A stretch of 64,000 bases of DNA from Gaiellales bacterium (GTDB taxonomy: Bacteria > Actinomycetota > Thermoleophilia > Gaiellales > JAICJC01), in contig DASUHM010000075.1 in the NCBI GenBank assembly GCA_036273515.1, positions 1-64,000 of the forward strand, in the 5' to 3' direction. The notes under the pieces are model-generated. The model saw nothing but the letters and a program-made list of their open reading frames with translations. It was not told the origin of the DNA and ran no database searches. The position numbers and the translations under genes were made by a program. Positions 49,896 to 60,713 of this stretch are shown here, one piece after another. Every line of letters begins with the position of its first letter. The first letter of the stretch is position 1.

Positions 49896-50999
49896 CCGCG
49901 CCCGGGCAATCGCGGCGGACTCGAACCGCAGCTCGCGAAGCGCGCCGGTGATCGGGTTGCGGAAGCCGGTGAAGTGCAGGTTGGGCAGCGCGACGGCGCC
50001 GCCGTGGCGCAGCGGCAACCCGCCGCGCCCCAACACGCCCAGGTGGCCGACCAGCGGGGCGAGCGCCGGCCGGTAGCCGGTCGCGGCGACGACCGCGTCG
50101 GGGCGCAGTCGCCGGCCGCCCTCCAGCATGACCTCCTTGCCCTCGACCGCCTGGACGGCCGGGACGACCGCGACCGTGCCGGCCTTCACCGTCCGGGCGA
50201 AGCCGTGGTCGAGGACGGGCAGGACGCTGCGGCGGGCGTGGCGCGTGAACACGCCGTCGCCGCTCGCCGGCAGCCCTCGCGCCGAGAGGTCGCCGATGAG
50301 GAGCCGCCGCTCGAGCGCCGCGATCGTGTCGGCCAGCGGCCGTGGCGCCCGCGAGAGCGCGATGGCGGCGACCTGGGCCGGCAGTCCGAGCGCCTGGCGC
50401 GGGACGACGCCGGGGGCCGACCGGGCCGAGAGCCACACCTCGCGGGCGCCGCCGGCCGCGAGGTCGAGGGCGATGTCCGAGCCGGAGTTGCCTGCGCCGA
50501 CCACGAGCACGGCCTGGCCGCGGTAGGGCGCGGCGTCGCGGTAGCCGCTCGAGTGCACGACGGGAAGCGCGCTGCCGTTCGCCCGTGCCCAGGCGGGCAG
50601 CACGGGCTCGGCGTTGTACCCGGTCGCGATCACGACGGCCGCGGCCGCGATCGGCTCCGTCGCAGTCGTGATCACGAAGCCGTCGCCGTCGGCGTCGACC
50701 CGGCGCGCCTCGACGCCCGTGCGGATGTCGAGCCGCTCGCCCTCGGCGTAGCGCTCGAGGTAGGCGAGGAAGTCCGTCCCGGCCACCCAGCGCCCGCACG
50801 ACCGGGGGATGTCCACGCCCGGTAGGCTCGAGAGCGACCGCACCGTGTGCAGATGGAGCGACCGGTAATGGCGCCGCCAGCTCGCCCCGACGTGATCCCG
50901 TTCGAGCACGATCGCCTCGGCGCCGGCCCGGCGCAGCATGGCCGCGGCAGCCACCCCGGCTGGGCCCGCTCCCACGACGACGATCGGCGCGCTGCGCAT
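49881..50999 (-). CDS. Flavin-containing monooxygenase-like FAD/NAD(P) oxidoreductase
   Basis: A 372-residue two-dinucleotide-domain flavoprotein. VVVGAGPAGVAAAAML (GxGxxG, FAD) near the start, VVIATGYNAEPVLPAW as the ATG motif, LVVGAGNSGSDIALDLAAGG (NADPH site) at about 160-180 and a second AATGYRPAL near 310. These features match FMO/Trk-type oxidoreductases (YpdA/CzcO-like). The short length suggests a minimal FMO. It diverges from the pca operon, 102 bp apart. Substrate could be an amine or sulfur compound; not identifiable. Confidence 0.85.
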   Translation of the reverse strand: MRSAPIVVVGAGPAGVAAAAMLRRAGAEAIVLERDHVGASWRRHYRSLHLHTVRSLSSLPGVDIPRSCGRWVAGTDFLAYLERYAEGERLDIRTGVEARRVDADGDGFVITTATEPIAAAAVVIATGYNAEPVLPAWARANGSALPVVHSSGYRDAAPYRGQAVLVVGAGNSGSDIALDLAAGGAREVWLSARSAPGVVPRQALGLPAQVAAIALSRAPRPLADTIAALERRLLIGDLSARGLPASGDGVFTRHARRSVLPVLDHGFARTVKAGTVAVVPAVQAVEGKEVMLEGGRRLRPDAVVAATGYRPALAPLVGHLGVLGRGGLPLRHGGAVALPNLHFTGFRNPITGALRELRFESAAIARARSAVV

Positions 51000-51101
51000 C
51001 CGCCGGTATCCTCGCAGCCGCGGACCGGGCGGCGCACAGACGCGGCGGCGGCGAAGGCGCTAGCGTGCTTCGCACCGGAGCGTCGTACGAGGAGGGACGA
51101 G

Positions 51102-52577
51102 ATGAGCGCAACCGACACCCGCGCCAAGGACTGCCGCCACCTGATCGGCGGGAAGTGGGTGGATGCCGCCGCGGGCGGGACGTTCGCCGACCTCGATCCG
51201 TACACCGGCGATGTGGTCGCGAACGTCGCGGCCGGCGACCGCGAGGACGCCCGCCGCGCCGTCGAGGCCGCGGACGCCGCGTTCGCGGAGTGGTCGCAGG
51301 CCGGGCCCGGGCAGCGCCAGGCCGTGTTCCTGAAGGCCGCCGACATCCTCGAGTCGCGCCGCGACGAGGTGGTGGAGTGGCTGGCCAGGGAGACGGGCTG
51401 CAGCTTCGGCTTCGGCATGTTCCAGATGGGCTTCGTGCCGGGCCTCTTCCGCCAGGCCGCCGGGGCGGCGTACGCGCCGCTCGGCCAGGTGCTCCCGTCG
51501 GACATGCCCGGCGCATTCGCGATGGGCATCCGTCGCCCGGTCGGCGTCGTCGGGGCAATCTCGCCCTGGAACGCCGCGCTGATCCTTTCGGCGCGCGCGA
51601 TCGCCGCGCCGATCGTTTTCGGGAACAGCGTGGTCCTGTCTCCGTCCGAGGAGTCGCCGTACGTCGGCGGCCTCCTGTGGGGCGAGATCTTCGCCGAGGC
51701 AGGGCTGCCCGACGGCGTACTCAACATCGTCACCCACGACCGCGCCGGCGCGCCCGCCGTAGGCGAGGAGCTCGTCGAGAACCCGCGCGTGCGCCGCATC
51801 AATTTCACCGGGTCGACCGCCACCGGCCGCAAGCTGGCCGAGGCCGCCGGCCGCCACCTGAAGCGGGTCGTGCTCGAGCTGGGCGGCCAGAACCCGTTGA
51901 TCGTGCTCGCCGACGCCGACGTCGAGTACGCGGTGAACGCCACCACGTTCGGCGCCTACCTGCACCAGGGCCAGATCTGCATGTCGGCTCGCCGGATCAT
52001 CGTGGAGCGGCCGATCGCCGAGAAGTTCACCGCGGCCCTGGCCGAGAAGGTCGCCGGCCTCGGCGTGGGCGACCCGCGCGAGCACACCACCATCATCGGG
52101 CCGCTGATCAACCCGGCCGCGCTCGAGACCGTCAGCCGCCGAGTCGACGACGTCGTCAAGGCGGGCGCGAAGGTGCTCGCCGGCGGCAGCGCCGAGGGCG
52201 CCTGCTACCGGGCCACGCTGCTCGCGGACGTGCCCCGCGACAGCGAGTTCGCCCAGGTCGAGACGTTCGGGCCGGTGGCCGCGATCGAGGTGGTCGAGAG
52301 CGCCGACGAGGCGGTCGCCGCGGCCAACGCCACCAGCTACGGGCTCGCGTCCGGCGTGATCACGACCGACCCCGACCGCGGGCTCGCGATCGCCGGCCGG
52401 CTCCAGGCGGGCATCGTCCACGTCAACGACCAGCCCGTGCACGACGAGCCGCAGATGCCGTTCGGCGGTGTCAAGGACAGCGGCTGGGGCCGGTTCGGCG
52501 GCACGTTCGCGATGGACGAGTTCACCGAGATGCAGTGGGTGACCGTCCAGAGCGGCACGCGCCCCTTCCCGTTCTGA
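51102..52577 (+). CDS. Aldehyde dehydrogenase (aromatic aldehyde type)
   Basis: A 491-residue NAD(P)-dependent aldehyde dehydrogenase. VVGAISPWNAALILS, INFTGSTATGRKLAEAAG (coenzyme site), LELGGQNPLIV (catalytic Glu) and HQGQICMSARRIIVE (catalytic Cys) are in order. The sequence is close to benzaldehyde/vanillin dehydrogenases. GAGGAGG lies six bases before the ATG. It is first in the protocatechuate operon, nine bases ahead of pcaI, so oxidation of 4-hydroxybenzaldehyde or vanillin to the acid that PobA or the ring dioxygenase uses next is likely. Confidence 0.88.
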   Translation: MSATDTRAKDCRHLIGGKWVDAAAGGTFADLDPYTGDVVANVAAGDREDARRAVEAADAAFAEWSQAGPGQRQAVFLKAADILESRRDEVVEWLARETGCSFGFGMFQMGFVPGLFRQAAGAAYAPLGQVLPSDMPGAFAMGIRRPVGVVGAISPWNAALILSARAIAAPIVFGNSVVLSPSEESPYVGGLLWGEIFAEAGLPDGVLNIVTHDRAGAPAVGEELVENPRVRRINFTGSTATGRKLAEAAGRHLKRVVLELGGQNPLIVLADADVEYAVNATTFGAYLHQGQICMSARRIIVERPIAEKFTAALAEKVAGLGVGDPREHTTIIGPLINPAALETVSRRVDDVVKAGAKVLAGGSAEGACYRATLLADVPRDSEFAQVETFGPVAAIEVVESADEAVAAANATSYGLASGVITTDPDRGLAIAGRLQAGIVHVNDQPVHDEPQMPFGGVKDSGWGRFGGTFAMDEFTEMQWVTVQSGTRPFPF

Positions 52578-52586
52578 GGTTCGCAG

Positions 52587-53396
52587 GTGGCCCAGATCGT
52601 CACGCTGGAGGAGGGGATCGCCCAGCTGGTCTCGGACGGCGACACGGTCGCGCTCGAGGGCTTCACCCACCTGATCCCGCACGCGGCCGGCCACGAGCTG
52701 ATCCGCCAGGGCCGCCGCGGCCTCACGCTGATCCGGCTCACTCCCGACGTGATCTACGACCAGCTGATCGGCGCAGGGTGTGCGGCGAAGCTCGTCTTCT
52801 CGTGGGGCGGAAACCCCGGCGTGGGCTCGCTGCACCGGCTCCGCGAGGCGGTCGAGCACGGCTGGCCGGAGCCGCTCGAGCTCGAGGAGCACTCCCACGC
52901 CGGCATGGCCGCGGCCTATGCCGCCGGGGCGGCCAACCTGCCGTTCGCGGTGCTGCGCGGCTACGCCGGCACCGACCTGCCCGGGCACACGACGGTGAAA
53001 TGGGTGGACTGCCCGTTCACCGGCGAGCGGCTGGCAGCGGTGCGGGCGCTGCGGCCCGACGTCGGCATCGTCCACGCCCAGCGCGCCGACCGCCAGGGCA
53101 ACGTCCAGCTGTGGGGGATCAGCGGCGTGCAGAAGGAGGCGGTGCTGGCCTCGTCCCGGTCGCTCGTCACGGTCGAGGAGATCGTGGACGAGCTCGAGCC
53201 GGTGCCCGGCGCGATCATCCTGCCCGGCTGGGTCGTGACCGCCGTCGCGGCGGCGCCGGGCGGCGCCCACCCGTCCTACGTCCACGGCTACTACGAGCGC
53301 GACAACGCCTTCTACGTGCGCTGGGACGCGATCAGCCGCGACCGCGAGGCGTTCGGCGAGTGGATTCGCGAGCACGTCCTGGAGGCGGCCGGGTGA
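52587..53396 (+). CDS. pcaI: 3-oxoadipate CoA-transferase subunit A
   Basis: A 269-residue alpha subunit of a class I CoA transferase. GDTVALEGFTHLIPHAAGHELIRQG replaces the usual G-G-F-G loop region, followed by LTPDVIYDQLIGAG and the C-terminal GAHPSYVHGYYERDNAFY. This subgroup is typical of actinobacterial pcaI. It works with PcaJ to activate 3-oxoadipate with CoA from succinyl-CoA. GTG start is in a short gap after the aldehyde dehydrogenase, and the stop overlaps pcaJ. Confidence 0.87.
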   Translation: MAQIVTLEEGIAQLVSDGDTVALEGFTHLIPHAAGHELIRQGRRGLTLIRLTPDVIYDQLIGAGCAAKLVFSWGGNPGVGSLHRLREAVEHGWPEPLELEEHSHAGMAAAYAAGAANLPFAVLRGYAGTDLPGHTTVKWVDCPFTGERLAAVRALRPDVGIVHAQRADRQGNVQLWGISGVQKEAVLASSRSLVTVEEIVDELEPVPGAIILPGWVVTAVAAAPGGAHPSYVHGYYERDNAFYVRWDAISRDREAFGEWIREHVLEAAG

Positions 53397-54157
53397 GCCA
53401 CACGAGCGAGGAGATGATGGCGGTGGCCGCGTCCCGCCGGCTGCACGATGGGACCGTGTGCTTCGTCGGCATCGGCCTGCCCAGCAAGGCGGCGAACCTG
53501 GCCCGGGCCACGCACGCGCCCGGGTGCGTGCTGATCTACGAGAGCGGGACGATCGGCGCCAAGCCGCTCAACCTGCCTCTCTCGATCGGCGACGGCGAGC
53601 TGGCCGAGACCGCCGACGCCGTGGTCGGCGTGCCCGAGATCTTCGCCTACTGGCTCCAGGCCGGCCGGATCGACGTCGGCTTCCTGGGCGCCGCCCAGAT
53701 CGACCGCCATGGCAACCTGAACAGCACCGTCATCGGCGATTACGACCACCCGAAGGTGCGGCTGCCGGGCGGAGGCGGGGCGCCCGAGATCGCGGCATCG
53801 TGCAAGGAGACGCTCGTGATCCTGAAGCAGTCGCCGCGCACGTTCGTCGAGCGGCTCGACTTCCGCACGTCGGTCGGCTTCGGCGACGGCCCCGGGACGC
53901 GCGAGCAGCTCGGCCTGCGCGGCCGTGGCGTGACGGCGGTCATCACCGATCTGGGCGAGCTCGAGCCCGACCCGGAGACCTTCGAGCTCACCCTGGCCCG
54001 GGTGCACCCCGGCGTCACGGCCGCCCAGGCCGTTGCCGCCACCGGGTGGGCGCTTCGAGTGCGCGCCGACCTCGGGCAGAGCACGCCGCCGAGCGAGCGC
54101 GAGCTGGAGGCGCTGCGCGCCCTGCGCACCGCCGACGAGCGGGAGCCCGCCGGGTGA
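53393..54157 (+). CDS. pcaJ: 3-oxoadipate CoA-transferase subunit B
   Basis: A 254-residue beta subunit. IYESGTIGAKP carries the catalytic Glu of class I CoA transferases, and VGFLGAAQIDRHGNLNSTVIG is the conserved Asp/Asn turn. The C-terminus ends with HPGVTAAQAVAATGWALRV. GTG overlaps pcaI stop and its own stop overlaps pcaH (GTGA), so stoichiometric translation is likely. Confidence 0.88.
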   Translation: MSHTSEEMMAVAASRRLHDGTVCFVGIGLPSKAANLARATHAPGCVLIYESGTIGAKPLNLPLSIGDGELAETADAVVGVPEIFAYWLQAGRIDVGFLGAAQIDRHGNLNSTVIGDYDHPKVRLPGGGGAPEIAASCKETLVILKQSPRTFVERLDFRTSVGFGDGPGTREQLGLRGRGVTAVITDLGELEPDPETFELTLARVHPGVTAAQAVAATGWALRVRADLGQSTPPSERELEALRALRTADEREPAG

Positions 54158-54867
54158 GCCCTCCGCCGATCGAGCGCGTGCGCGACGACGAGCGCGAAAG
54201 CGTCGACCCGCGCTACCTGTCCCCGGACTACCGCGCGACCCGCCTGCGGGCGCCGGACCGGCCGCTGATCCTCCTGCCGGAGTCCATGCACGACCCGGCC
54301 GGCCCCGTCTACGGCGAGAGTCCGCTGGCCGAGACCGACTCCGACCTCACCCGGCAGCACGACGGCGAGCCGCTCGGCGAGCGCATCATCGTCAGCGGGA
54401 CGGTGCGGGACGGGAGCGGCCGGCCGGTGCCGGGTTCGCTGGTCGAGATCTGGCAGGCGAACGCCGCCGGCCGCTACATCCACCAGCGCGACCAGCACCC
54501 GGCCCCGCTCGACCCCAACTTCACCGGCGCGGGCCGCGTGCTCACCGACTCCGAGGGCCGCTACCGCTTCACGACGATCAAGCCCGGCGCCTACCCGTGG
54601 CGAAACCACGAGAACGCCTGGCGACCGGCCCACATCCACCTCTCGGTCTTCGGCCGCGCCTTCACCGAGCGGCTGGTGACGCAGATGTACTTCCCCGGCG
54701 ACCCGCTTCACTCCGCCGACCCGATCTTCAACTCCGTCCGCGACCCGGCCGCCCGGGAGCGGATGATCTCGCGGTTCGACTGGCAGACGACGACCGAGGA
54801 GTGGGCGCTCGGCTTCCGTTTCGACATCGTCCTCGGCGGCCGCGACGCGACCCCCCTCGAGGCCTGA
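54154..54867 (+). CDS. pcaH: Protocatechuate 3,4-dioxygenase beta subunit
   Basis: A 237-residue intradiol dioxygenase subunit. Non-heme iron ligands are readable: Tyr108 (GRYIHQRD), Tyr147 (GAYPWRNHENAWRP), His160 and His162 (AHIHLSVFG). The Tyr-Tyr-His-His spacing of 39, 13 and 2 equals that in the Pseudomonas enzyme. The ring-opening product is 3-carboxy-cis,cis-muconate. GTG start overlaps pcaJ stop; pcaG follows after one base. Confidence 0.95.
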   Translation: MSPPPIERVRDDERESVDPRYLSPDYRATRLRAPDRPLILLPESMHDPAGPVYGESPLAETDSDLTRQHDGEPLGERIIVSGTVRDGSGRPVPGSLVEIWQANAAGRYIHQRDQHPAPLDPNFTGAGRVLTDSEGRYRFTTIKPGAYPWRNHENAWRPAHIHLSVFGRAFTERLVTQMYFPGDPLHSADPIFNSVRDPAARERMISRFDWQTTTEEWALGFRFDIVLGGRDATPLEA

Positions 54868-54868
54868 C

Positions 54869-55366
54869 GTGGCAGGGGCGACACCCTCGCAGACAGTGGG
54901 GCCGTTCTTCTCGTTCGGGCTCTGCGTCCGGCCGCAGCACGAGCTGGTCGACCCCGGCCGGGCCGATGCGCTGCGCATCGAGGGCCGGGTGCTCGACGGC
55001 GCCGGCGAGCCCGTCGTCGACGCGATGGTGGAGATCTGGCAGGCGGACGCGGAGGGCGGCCACCGCGACGGCTTCGGATGGGGGCGCAGCGGCACCGACG
55101 CCGCCGGCCGCTACGCCTTCGTCACGGTCAAGCCGGGCGGGGACGGTGCGCCGTACCTCACCGTGCTCGTCTTCGCCCGCGGCCTGCTGAAGCCCGTGAT
55201 GACGCGCATCTACTTCCCGGACGAGCCCGGCAACGCCGCCGACCCCCTGCTGGCGGCGCTCACCGACGCCGAGCGGGCCGGCCTCACCGCCGTCGCGGAG
55301 AATGGCGGCATGCGCTTCGACATCCACCTCCAGGGCGAGCGGCAGACGACGTTCCTCGCCCTGTGA
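54869..55366 (+). CDS. pcaG: Protocatechuate 3,4-dioxygenase alpha subunit
   Basis: A 165-residue alpha subunit with the same intradiol fold but lacking the iron ligands: SQTVGPFFSFGL, VVDAMVEIWQADAEG, AGRYAFVTVKPGG and MRFDIHLQGERQTTFL. It builds the substrate pocket with PcaH in the alpha-beta heteromer. It is shorter than the usual 200 residues, having lost or shortened a loop between residues 60 and 90. GTG start lies one base after the pcaH stop; the stop overlaps pcaB. Confidence 0.92.
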   Translation: MAGATPSQTVGPFFSFGLCVRPQHELVDPGRADALRIEGRVLDGAGEPVVDAMVEIWQADAEGGHRDGFGWGRSGTDAAGRYAFVTVKPGGDGAPYLTVLVFARGLLKPVMTRIYFPDEPGNAADPLLAALTDAERAGLTAVAENGGMRFDIHLQGERQTTFLAL

Positions 55367-56679
55367 CGACGTTCGCGCCCCTGTTCGTGCCGGACGAGAT
55401 CGCGGCCGCGGTGTCCGACCGGGCCTGGCTCGCGGCCATGCTCGACGCCGAGCGGGCGCTCGTGAACGCCGGGGCGATCGCCGGTGTCGTTCCGGCCCAC
55501 CTGGCCGGCCGCATCGCCGAGCGCTGCTCCCCGGATCTCTACGACGCCGGCGACCTGGCCCGGGCCGGGCGCTCGGCCGGGAACCCGGTGGAGCCGCTCG
55601 TGGGCGCGATCCGGGCCGGACTCGGCTCCGAGGAGGCCGGGTTCGTGCACTGGGGGGCGACCAGCCAGGACATCCTCGACAGCGCCGCCATGCTGGTCGC
55701 GAAGCGCGCGCTCGCGCCGACCGCGGCCTGGCTGGACGACGCGGCCGCACGGTGCGCCGCGCTTGCCCGGGCGCACCGGACGACCCCGATCGCGGGCCGG
55801 ACGCTGCTGCAGCAGGCGACGCCGACGACGTTCGGGTTGAAGGCGGCGGGCTGGCTCGTCGGCCTGCGCGAGGCCCGCGCCCTCGTGGCGGCCGTGTCCG
55901 CGCGGCGGCTGCGCGCGCAGCTGGGCGGGGCCGTCGGCTCGCTGACCGTGCTCGGCCCACGCGGCCCCGAGGTGGCGCGGCTCTATGCCCGCGAGCTCGA
56001 CCTGGCCGAGCCGCTCGCCCCGTGGCACACCGAGCGCAGCGCGCTGATCGAGCTCGGCGCCGCCCTCGCCGCGGTCGCCGCGGCGTGCGCGAAGATTGCC
56101 GGCGACGTGGTGCTGCTCGCCCAGACCGAGGTGGCCGAGGTGCGCGAGGGAGCGGGCGGCGCATCGTCGACGATGCCGCACAAGCGCAATCCGGCCGTGT
56201 CGGTTCGCACGTTGGCCTGCGCGGCCCAGGCCCGCCGCAACGCCGCCGCGCTCGTGGCGGCCGAGCCGCACCAGCACGAGCGCGCGGCCGGGCCCTGGCA
56301 CGCCGAGTGGGACGCGCTGACCGGCGCGCTCGCCGGCGCCGGCGGCGCGGCGGCCGGCACGCGTGAGCTGCTCGCCGGCCTGGAGATCGACACCGCCCGC
56401 ATGCGCCGCAACCTCGACCTGACCCGCGGCCTCGTCATGGCCGAGCGGGTCACCTACGCCGCGGCCGCGCGCATCGGCCTCGTCGAGGCCCGGCGGCTGG
56501 TCACGGCCGCGGCCGAGCGGACGGCGGCCGAGGACGTGACGTTCCGGCAGGCGCTCGCCGAGGCGGACGGCCTCGGCCTGCGCCCGGACGAGATCGACGC
56601 CGCCCTCGACCCGGCGGCGGGACTGGAATCGGCGGCGGCGCTCGTCGACCGCGTGCTCGACGGAGGGGAGAGCGGATGA
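55363..56679 (+). CDS. pcaB: 3-carboxy-cis,cis-muconate cycloisomerase
   Basis: A 438-residue fumarase/aspartase-superfamily enzyme: [35 protein letters not shown] and the signature [12 protein letters not shown] (mobile catalytic loop, GSSxMPxKxNP). It lactonises 3-carboxy-cis,cis-muconate to 4-carboxymuconolactone. GTG start overlaps pcaG stop, and its end overlaps pcaC by ATGA. Length is normal for bacterial PcaB. Confidence 0.92.
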   Translation: MTTFAPLFVPDEIAAAVSDRAWLAAMLDAERALVNAGAIAGVVPAHLAGRIAERCSPDLYDAGDLARAGRSAGNPVEPLVGAIRAGLGSEEAGFVHWGATSQDILDSAAMLVAKRALAPTAAWLDDAAARCAALARAHRTTPIAGRTLLQQATPTTFGLKAAGWLVGLREARALVAAVSARRLRAQLGGAVGSLTVLGPRGPEVARLYARELDLAEPLAPWHTERSALIELGAALAAVAAACAKIAGDVVLLAQTEVAEVREGAGGASSTMPHKRNPAVSVRTLACAAQARRNAAALVAAEPHQHERAAGPWHAEWDALTGALAGAGGAAAGTRELLAGLEIDTARMRRNLDLTRGLVMAERVTYAAAARIGLVEARRLVTAAAERTAAEDVTFRQALAEADGLGLRPDEIDAALDPAAGLESAAALVDRVLDGGESG

Positions 56680-57049
56680 CGGACGACCGGTACGAGCGGG
56701 GTATGGGGGTGCGCCGGGAGGTGCTGGGCGACGCCCACGTCGACGCGGCCGGCGCCGGCGGCTCGCCGCTCACGGCCGACTTCCAGGAGCTGATCACCCG
56801 CTACGCCTGGGGCGAGGTGTGGGCCCGGCCCGGCCTCGACCGGCGCACGCGCAGCTGCATCACCCTGACCGCGCTCGTCGCCGGCGGCCACGACCACGAG
56901 CTCGCCGTGCACCTGCGGGCGGCCCGCCGCAACGGGCTCAGCTGGGACGAGATCAAGGAGGTGCTGCTGCAGGCGGCCATCTACTGCGGCGTGCCGGCGG
57001 CCAACTCCGCCTTCGCGGTCGCCCAGCGCGTCCAGGAGGAGGAGGGCGG

Positions 57050-57053
<4 letters not shown>
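56676..57053 (+). CDS. pcaC: 4-carboxymuconolactone decarboxylase
   Basis: A 125-residue CMD/AhpD-like protein: [47 protein letters not shown] and [26 protein letters not shown]. It decarboxylates 4-carboxymuconolactone to 3-oxoadipate enol-lactone. In many actinobacteria this domain is fused to PcaD as PcaL; here it stands alone and no PcaD is encoded in the window. Coupled by ATGA to both neighbours. Confidence 0.92.
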
Positions 57054-58221
<1,168 letters not shown>

Positions 58222-58225
<4 letters not shown>

Positions 58226-59409
58226 CCGCCGAGACGACCCAGGTCGGGATCGTGGGGGCGGGGCCGGCCGGGCTGACGCTGGCCCAGCTCCTGAAGGGGC
58301 GGGGGATCGAATCGGTCGTGCTCGAGAGCCGCAGCCGCGAGCACTGCGAGGGGCGCATCCGGGCGGGCGTGCTCGAGCAGGGAGCGGTCGACCTCTTGCG
58401 GGGGATCGGCGCCGGCGAGCGGATGGACCGCGAGGGCATCGTCCACCACGGCGTCTCGCTCCAGTTCGACGGCGAGCGCCACCGCATCCCGCTCTCCGAG
58501 CTCACCGGCGGCGCGGCGATCGTGATCTACGGGCAGACGGAGGTGGTGAAGGACCTGATCCGCATCCGGCTCGACGCGGGCGACCCGCTGCGCTTCGAGG
58601 CGGCCGACGTGGCCCTGGCGGACATCGACGGCGACCGCCCGCTGATCACCTACCGTCACGAGGGCCGCGAGCACGAGCTGCGCTGCGACCTCGTCGCCGG
58701 CTGCGACGGCTTCCACGGCGTCTCGCGCGAGTCCATCCCGGCGGGGGTGCTGCGGGTGAGCGAGCGCGACTACCCGTTCGGCTGGCTGGGGATTCTGGCC
58801 GACGTCGCGCCGTCGAGCGAGGAGCTCGTCTACGCCCACCACGAGCGTGGGTTCGCGCTGCTCAGCCTGCGCTCGCCGACGCTCAGCCGCCTGTACGTGC
58901 AGGTGGCGCACGACGAGGACGTGGGCGAGTGGCCGGACGAGCGCATCTGGGCCGAGCTCCAGACCCGGCTCCGCGTGCCCGGCTGGACGCTCTCCGAGGG
59001 GCCGATACTCGAGAAGGGCGTGACCGGGATGCGCAGCTTCGTGGCCGCGCCGATGCAGTACGGGCGCCTGTACCTGGCCGGCGACGCGGCCCACATCGTG
59101 CCGCCGACGGGCGCGAAGGGCCTGAACCTGGCGATCGCCGACGTGGAGCTGCTGGGCGAGGCGATCGCCGCCTGGTACGAGTCGGGCGACCGCTCGGGGC
59201 TCGACGGCTATACCGGCGCCTGCCTGCGGCGGGTGTGGCGGGCGGAGCACTTCTCGTGGTGGATGACGTCGATGCTGCACCGCCTGCCGGGCGACGACCC
59301 GTTCGACCTCGAGCTGCAGCTGGCCCAGCTGCGCTACGTCGTCTCCTCGCCGGCGGCCGCAACGACGCTGGCCGAGAACTACGTCGGCATCGCCGGGCGC
59401 CGGGCCTGA
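58222..59409 (+). CDS. pobA: 4-hydroxybenzoate 3-monooxygenase
   Basis: A 395-residue class A flavin hydroxylase. [17 protein letters not shown] binds [22 protein letters not shown] is the DG motif and [29 protein letters not shown] the GD motif, as in Pob[23 protein letters not shown] is characteristic for this enzyme. It produces protocatechuate for PcaGH from 4-hydroxybenzoate. It is last in the operon, with TGATG overlap to an unknown gene that may be an accidental read-on. Confidence 0.93.
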
Positions 59410-60038
59410 TGGCGCTCCGGAACCGCGTCACGCCGCTCGGGGAGCTGATCCCGGCGCCCGCACGCGGGCTCGTCTACGGCAACCGCGGCTGTCTGCACGA
59501 CGACGGGGGGACCATCCGCCGCCGCTGGGCGGTGCGCCGCTGGATCGCCTGTCGGCTCGAGTTCAAGGGCTGGCAGCGCGGCCCGATGATGCAGCCGGGC
59601 AAGTTCACGGAGCTCTTCTTCGTCGACGAGGCCACGGCGTTCGCCGCCGGCCACCGCCCGTGCGCGCTCTGCCGGCGGGAGGACTACGACCGCTTCGGCA
59701 CGATCTGGGCCGGGCTGCACGGCGGCGAGTCCGGCGCCGACCCCATCGACCTGCGCCTGCACGGCGAGCGGGTCGACCCCGAGACGCGCGCGCACCGCAC
59801 CCACACCGCGCCGTTCGGCTCGCTCCCGGACGGGGCGTTCGTGCTCCGCGACGGCGACCCCCACCTGGTGCTCGGCCGCGAGCTGCTGCTGTGGTCGCCC
59901 TCCGGCTACGCCGCCCGCCGCCCCCGCCCGGCCGCGGGCGCGGCCACGGTGGTCACCCCGCCGTCGCTGGTGGAGGTGCTGCGCGCCGGCTGGCAGGACG
60001 CCGCGGTCCCGCTGCTCCACCCGTCAATCGGGGTCTGA
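59409..60038 (+). CDS. Hypothetical protein with CxxC-like motif
   Basis: A 209-residue protein of unknown function. Motifs I can see are GLVYGNRGCLHDD, RRWIACRLEFKGWQR, PCALCRREDYDRF (Cys-x-x-Cys) and SLPDGAFVLRDGDPHLVLGRELLLWSPSGY. The CxxC and other cysteines might bind a metal. It is coupled to pobA by a one-base overlap, but a role in aromatic breakdown is not evident. Its TGA stop lies in the repeat copy 3, so the original C-terminus may have been truncated or extended by that element. Confidence 0.65.
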   Translation: MALRNRVTPLGELIPAPARGLVYGNRGCLHDDGGTIRRRWAVRRWIACRLEFKGWQRGPMMQPGKFTELFFVDEATAFAAGHRPCALCRREDYDRFGTIWAGLHGGESGADPIDLRLHGERVDPETRAHRTHTAPFGSLPDGAFVLRDGDPHLVLGRELLLWSPSGYAARRPRPAAGAATVVTPPSLVEVLRAGWQDAAVPLLHPSIGV

Positions 60039-60074
60039 CCCCGAACGGTGGCCGTTGCACTCTTGTGACGCTGT
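60027..60074 (+). repeat. GGGGTCTGACCCC repeat, copy 3
   Basis: The 13-bp palindrome lies at 60030-60042, followed by GAACGGTGGCCGTTGCAC and TTGTGACGCTGTG, matching the flank of copy 1. The TGA inside the palindrome is the stop codon of the upstream gene. No transposase or target duplication is apparent. Confidence 0.7.
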
Positions 60075-60124
60075 GGACCAATCCCTCCGGGATGCTGGGC
60101 ATCGACGATTGGTCCAGGCCTCTG

Positions 60125-60160
60125 GGCCGCCGGGCCGGGGAGAGGGCCGGCCCGGCGGCC
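60125..60160. terminator. Strong 14-bp hairpin between convergent genes
   Basis: GGCCGCCGGGCCGG and CCGGCCCGGCGGCC form a perfect 14-bp GC stem with an eight-base loop. Just upstream, a second inverted pair (GGACCAAT at 60075-60082 and ATTGGTCC at 60108-60115) is also perfect. The site lies between the 3' ends of the unknown gene and the convergent DoxX gene, so it probably stops transcription from both sides. There is no T-run. Confidence 0.65.
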
Positions 60161-60177
60161 GCATCGCCGCGGGCGGG

Positions 60178-60621
60178 CTAGTCCCGGCGGAACGGCGGGT
60201 CGTAGATGCTCGCGAGGCGCGCCAGCGTGAGGGCGGCGAGCATCAATCCGAAATCGCGCAGGGCGATGTCGTAGTAGCCGGAGTAGGTGAGCAGGTTGAC
60301 GACGATGCCTGCGAGCCACGCGGCGACCAGATAGGCGCCGTAGCGGGGCTTGATCGCGACCGCCAGGCCGGCGAGGATCTCGACGACGCCGACGACGTCC
60401 ATGAACTGGTGGGCGGTGCCCGGGATCAGGCGGTTCACCCAGGGCGCCAGATAGATCTCCCAGTTGACGAGGACGTTGAAGAACTTGTCCAGGCCGAACA
60501 CGATCGGCGCGACCGTGAACCCGATCCGGAGCAGGGTGAACGCCTGGAACGCCGGGTCGCGGCGCAGGGCATCCGTCGAGAACCCGGCAACGCGTGTCGG
60601 TGCGACGGTGTGGGTTGTCAT
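60178..60621 (-). CDS. DoxX-like membrane protein
   Basis: A 147-residue protein with four membrane helices: FTLLRIGFTVAPIVFGLDKFFNVLVNW, FMDVVGVVEILAGLAVAI, YLVAAWLAGIVVNLLTYSGYYDIALRDFGLMLAALTLARL. The FGLDKFF motif and helix order fit the DoxX/DUF417-like group, small membrane proteins linked to redox or thiol stress. AGGAGG nine bases upstream supports the ATG. It diverges from an HTH regulator with a cysteine-rich C-terminus, which probably controls it. Confidence 0.82.
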   Translation of the reverse strand: MTTHTVAPTRVAGFSTDALRRDPAFQAFTLLRIGFTVAPIVFGLDKFFNVLVNWEIYLAPWVNRLIPGTAHQFMDVVGVVEILAGLAVAIKPRYGAYLVAAWLAGIVVNLLTYSGYYDIALRDFGLMLAALTLARLASIYDPPFRRD

Positions 60622-60633
60622 CTAGGGGCCTCC

Positions 60634-60707
60634 TTCTATCGTAAGTCGAATCATTCGATAGAATAGCCGTCCTTCCGATTTACGTCAAATCTGACTCGCG
60701 TTAGAAT
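60634..60707. promoter_or_regulatory. Divergent promoter region with nested palindromes
   Basis: TTCTATCG (60634-60641) and CGATAGAA (60656-60663) are a perfect inverted pair; inside lies TCGAAT-C-ATTCGA (60646-60658). A further perfect dyad, GATTT-ACGTC-AAATC (60677-60691), overlaps the -35 box TTTACG (60679-60684) of the plus-strand regulator. Its -10 box TAGAAT (60702-60707) follows after 17 bp and ends six bases before the ATG. The region is AT-rich compared with its surroundings. Confidence 0.65.
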
Positions 60708-60713
60708 GAGGGC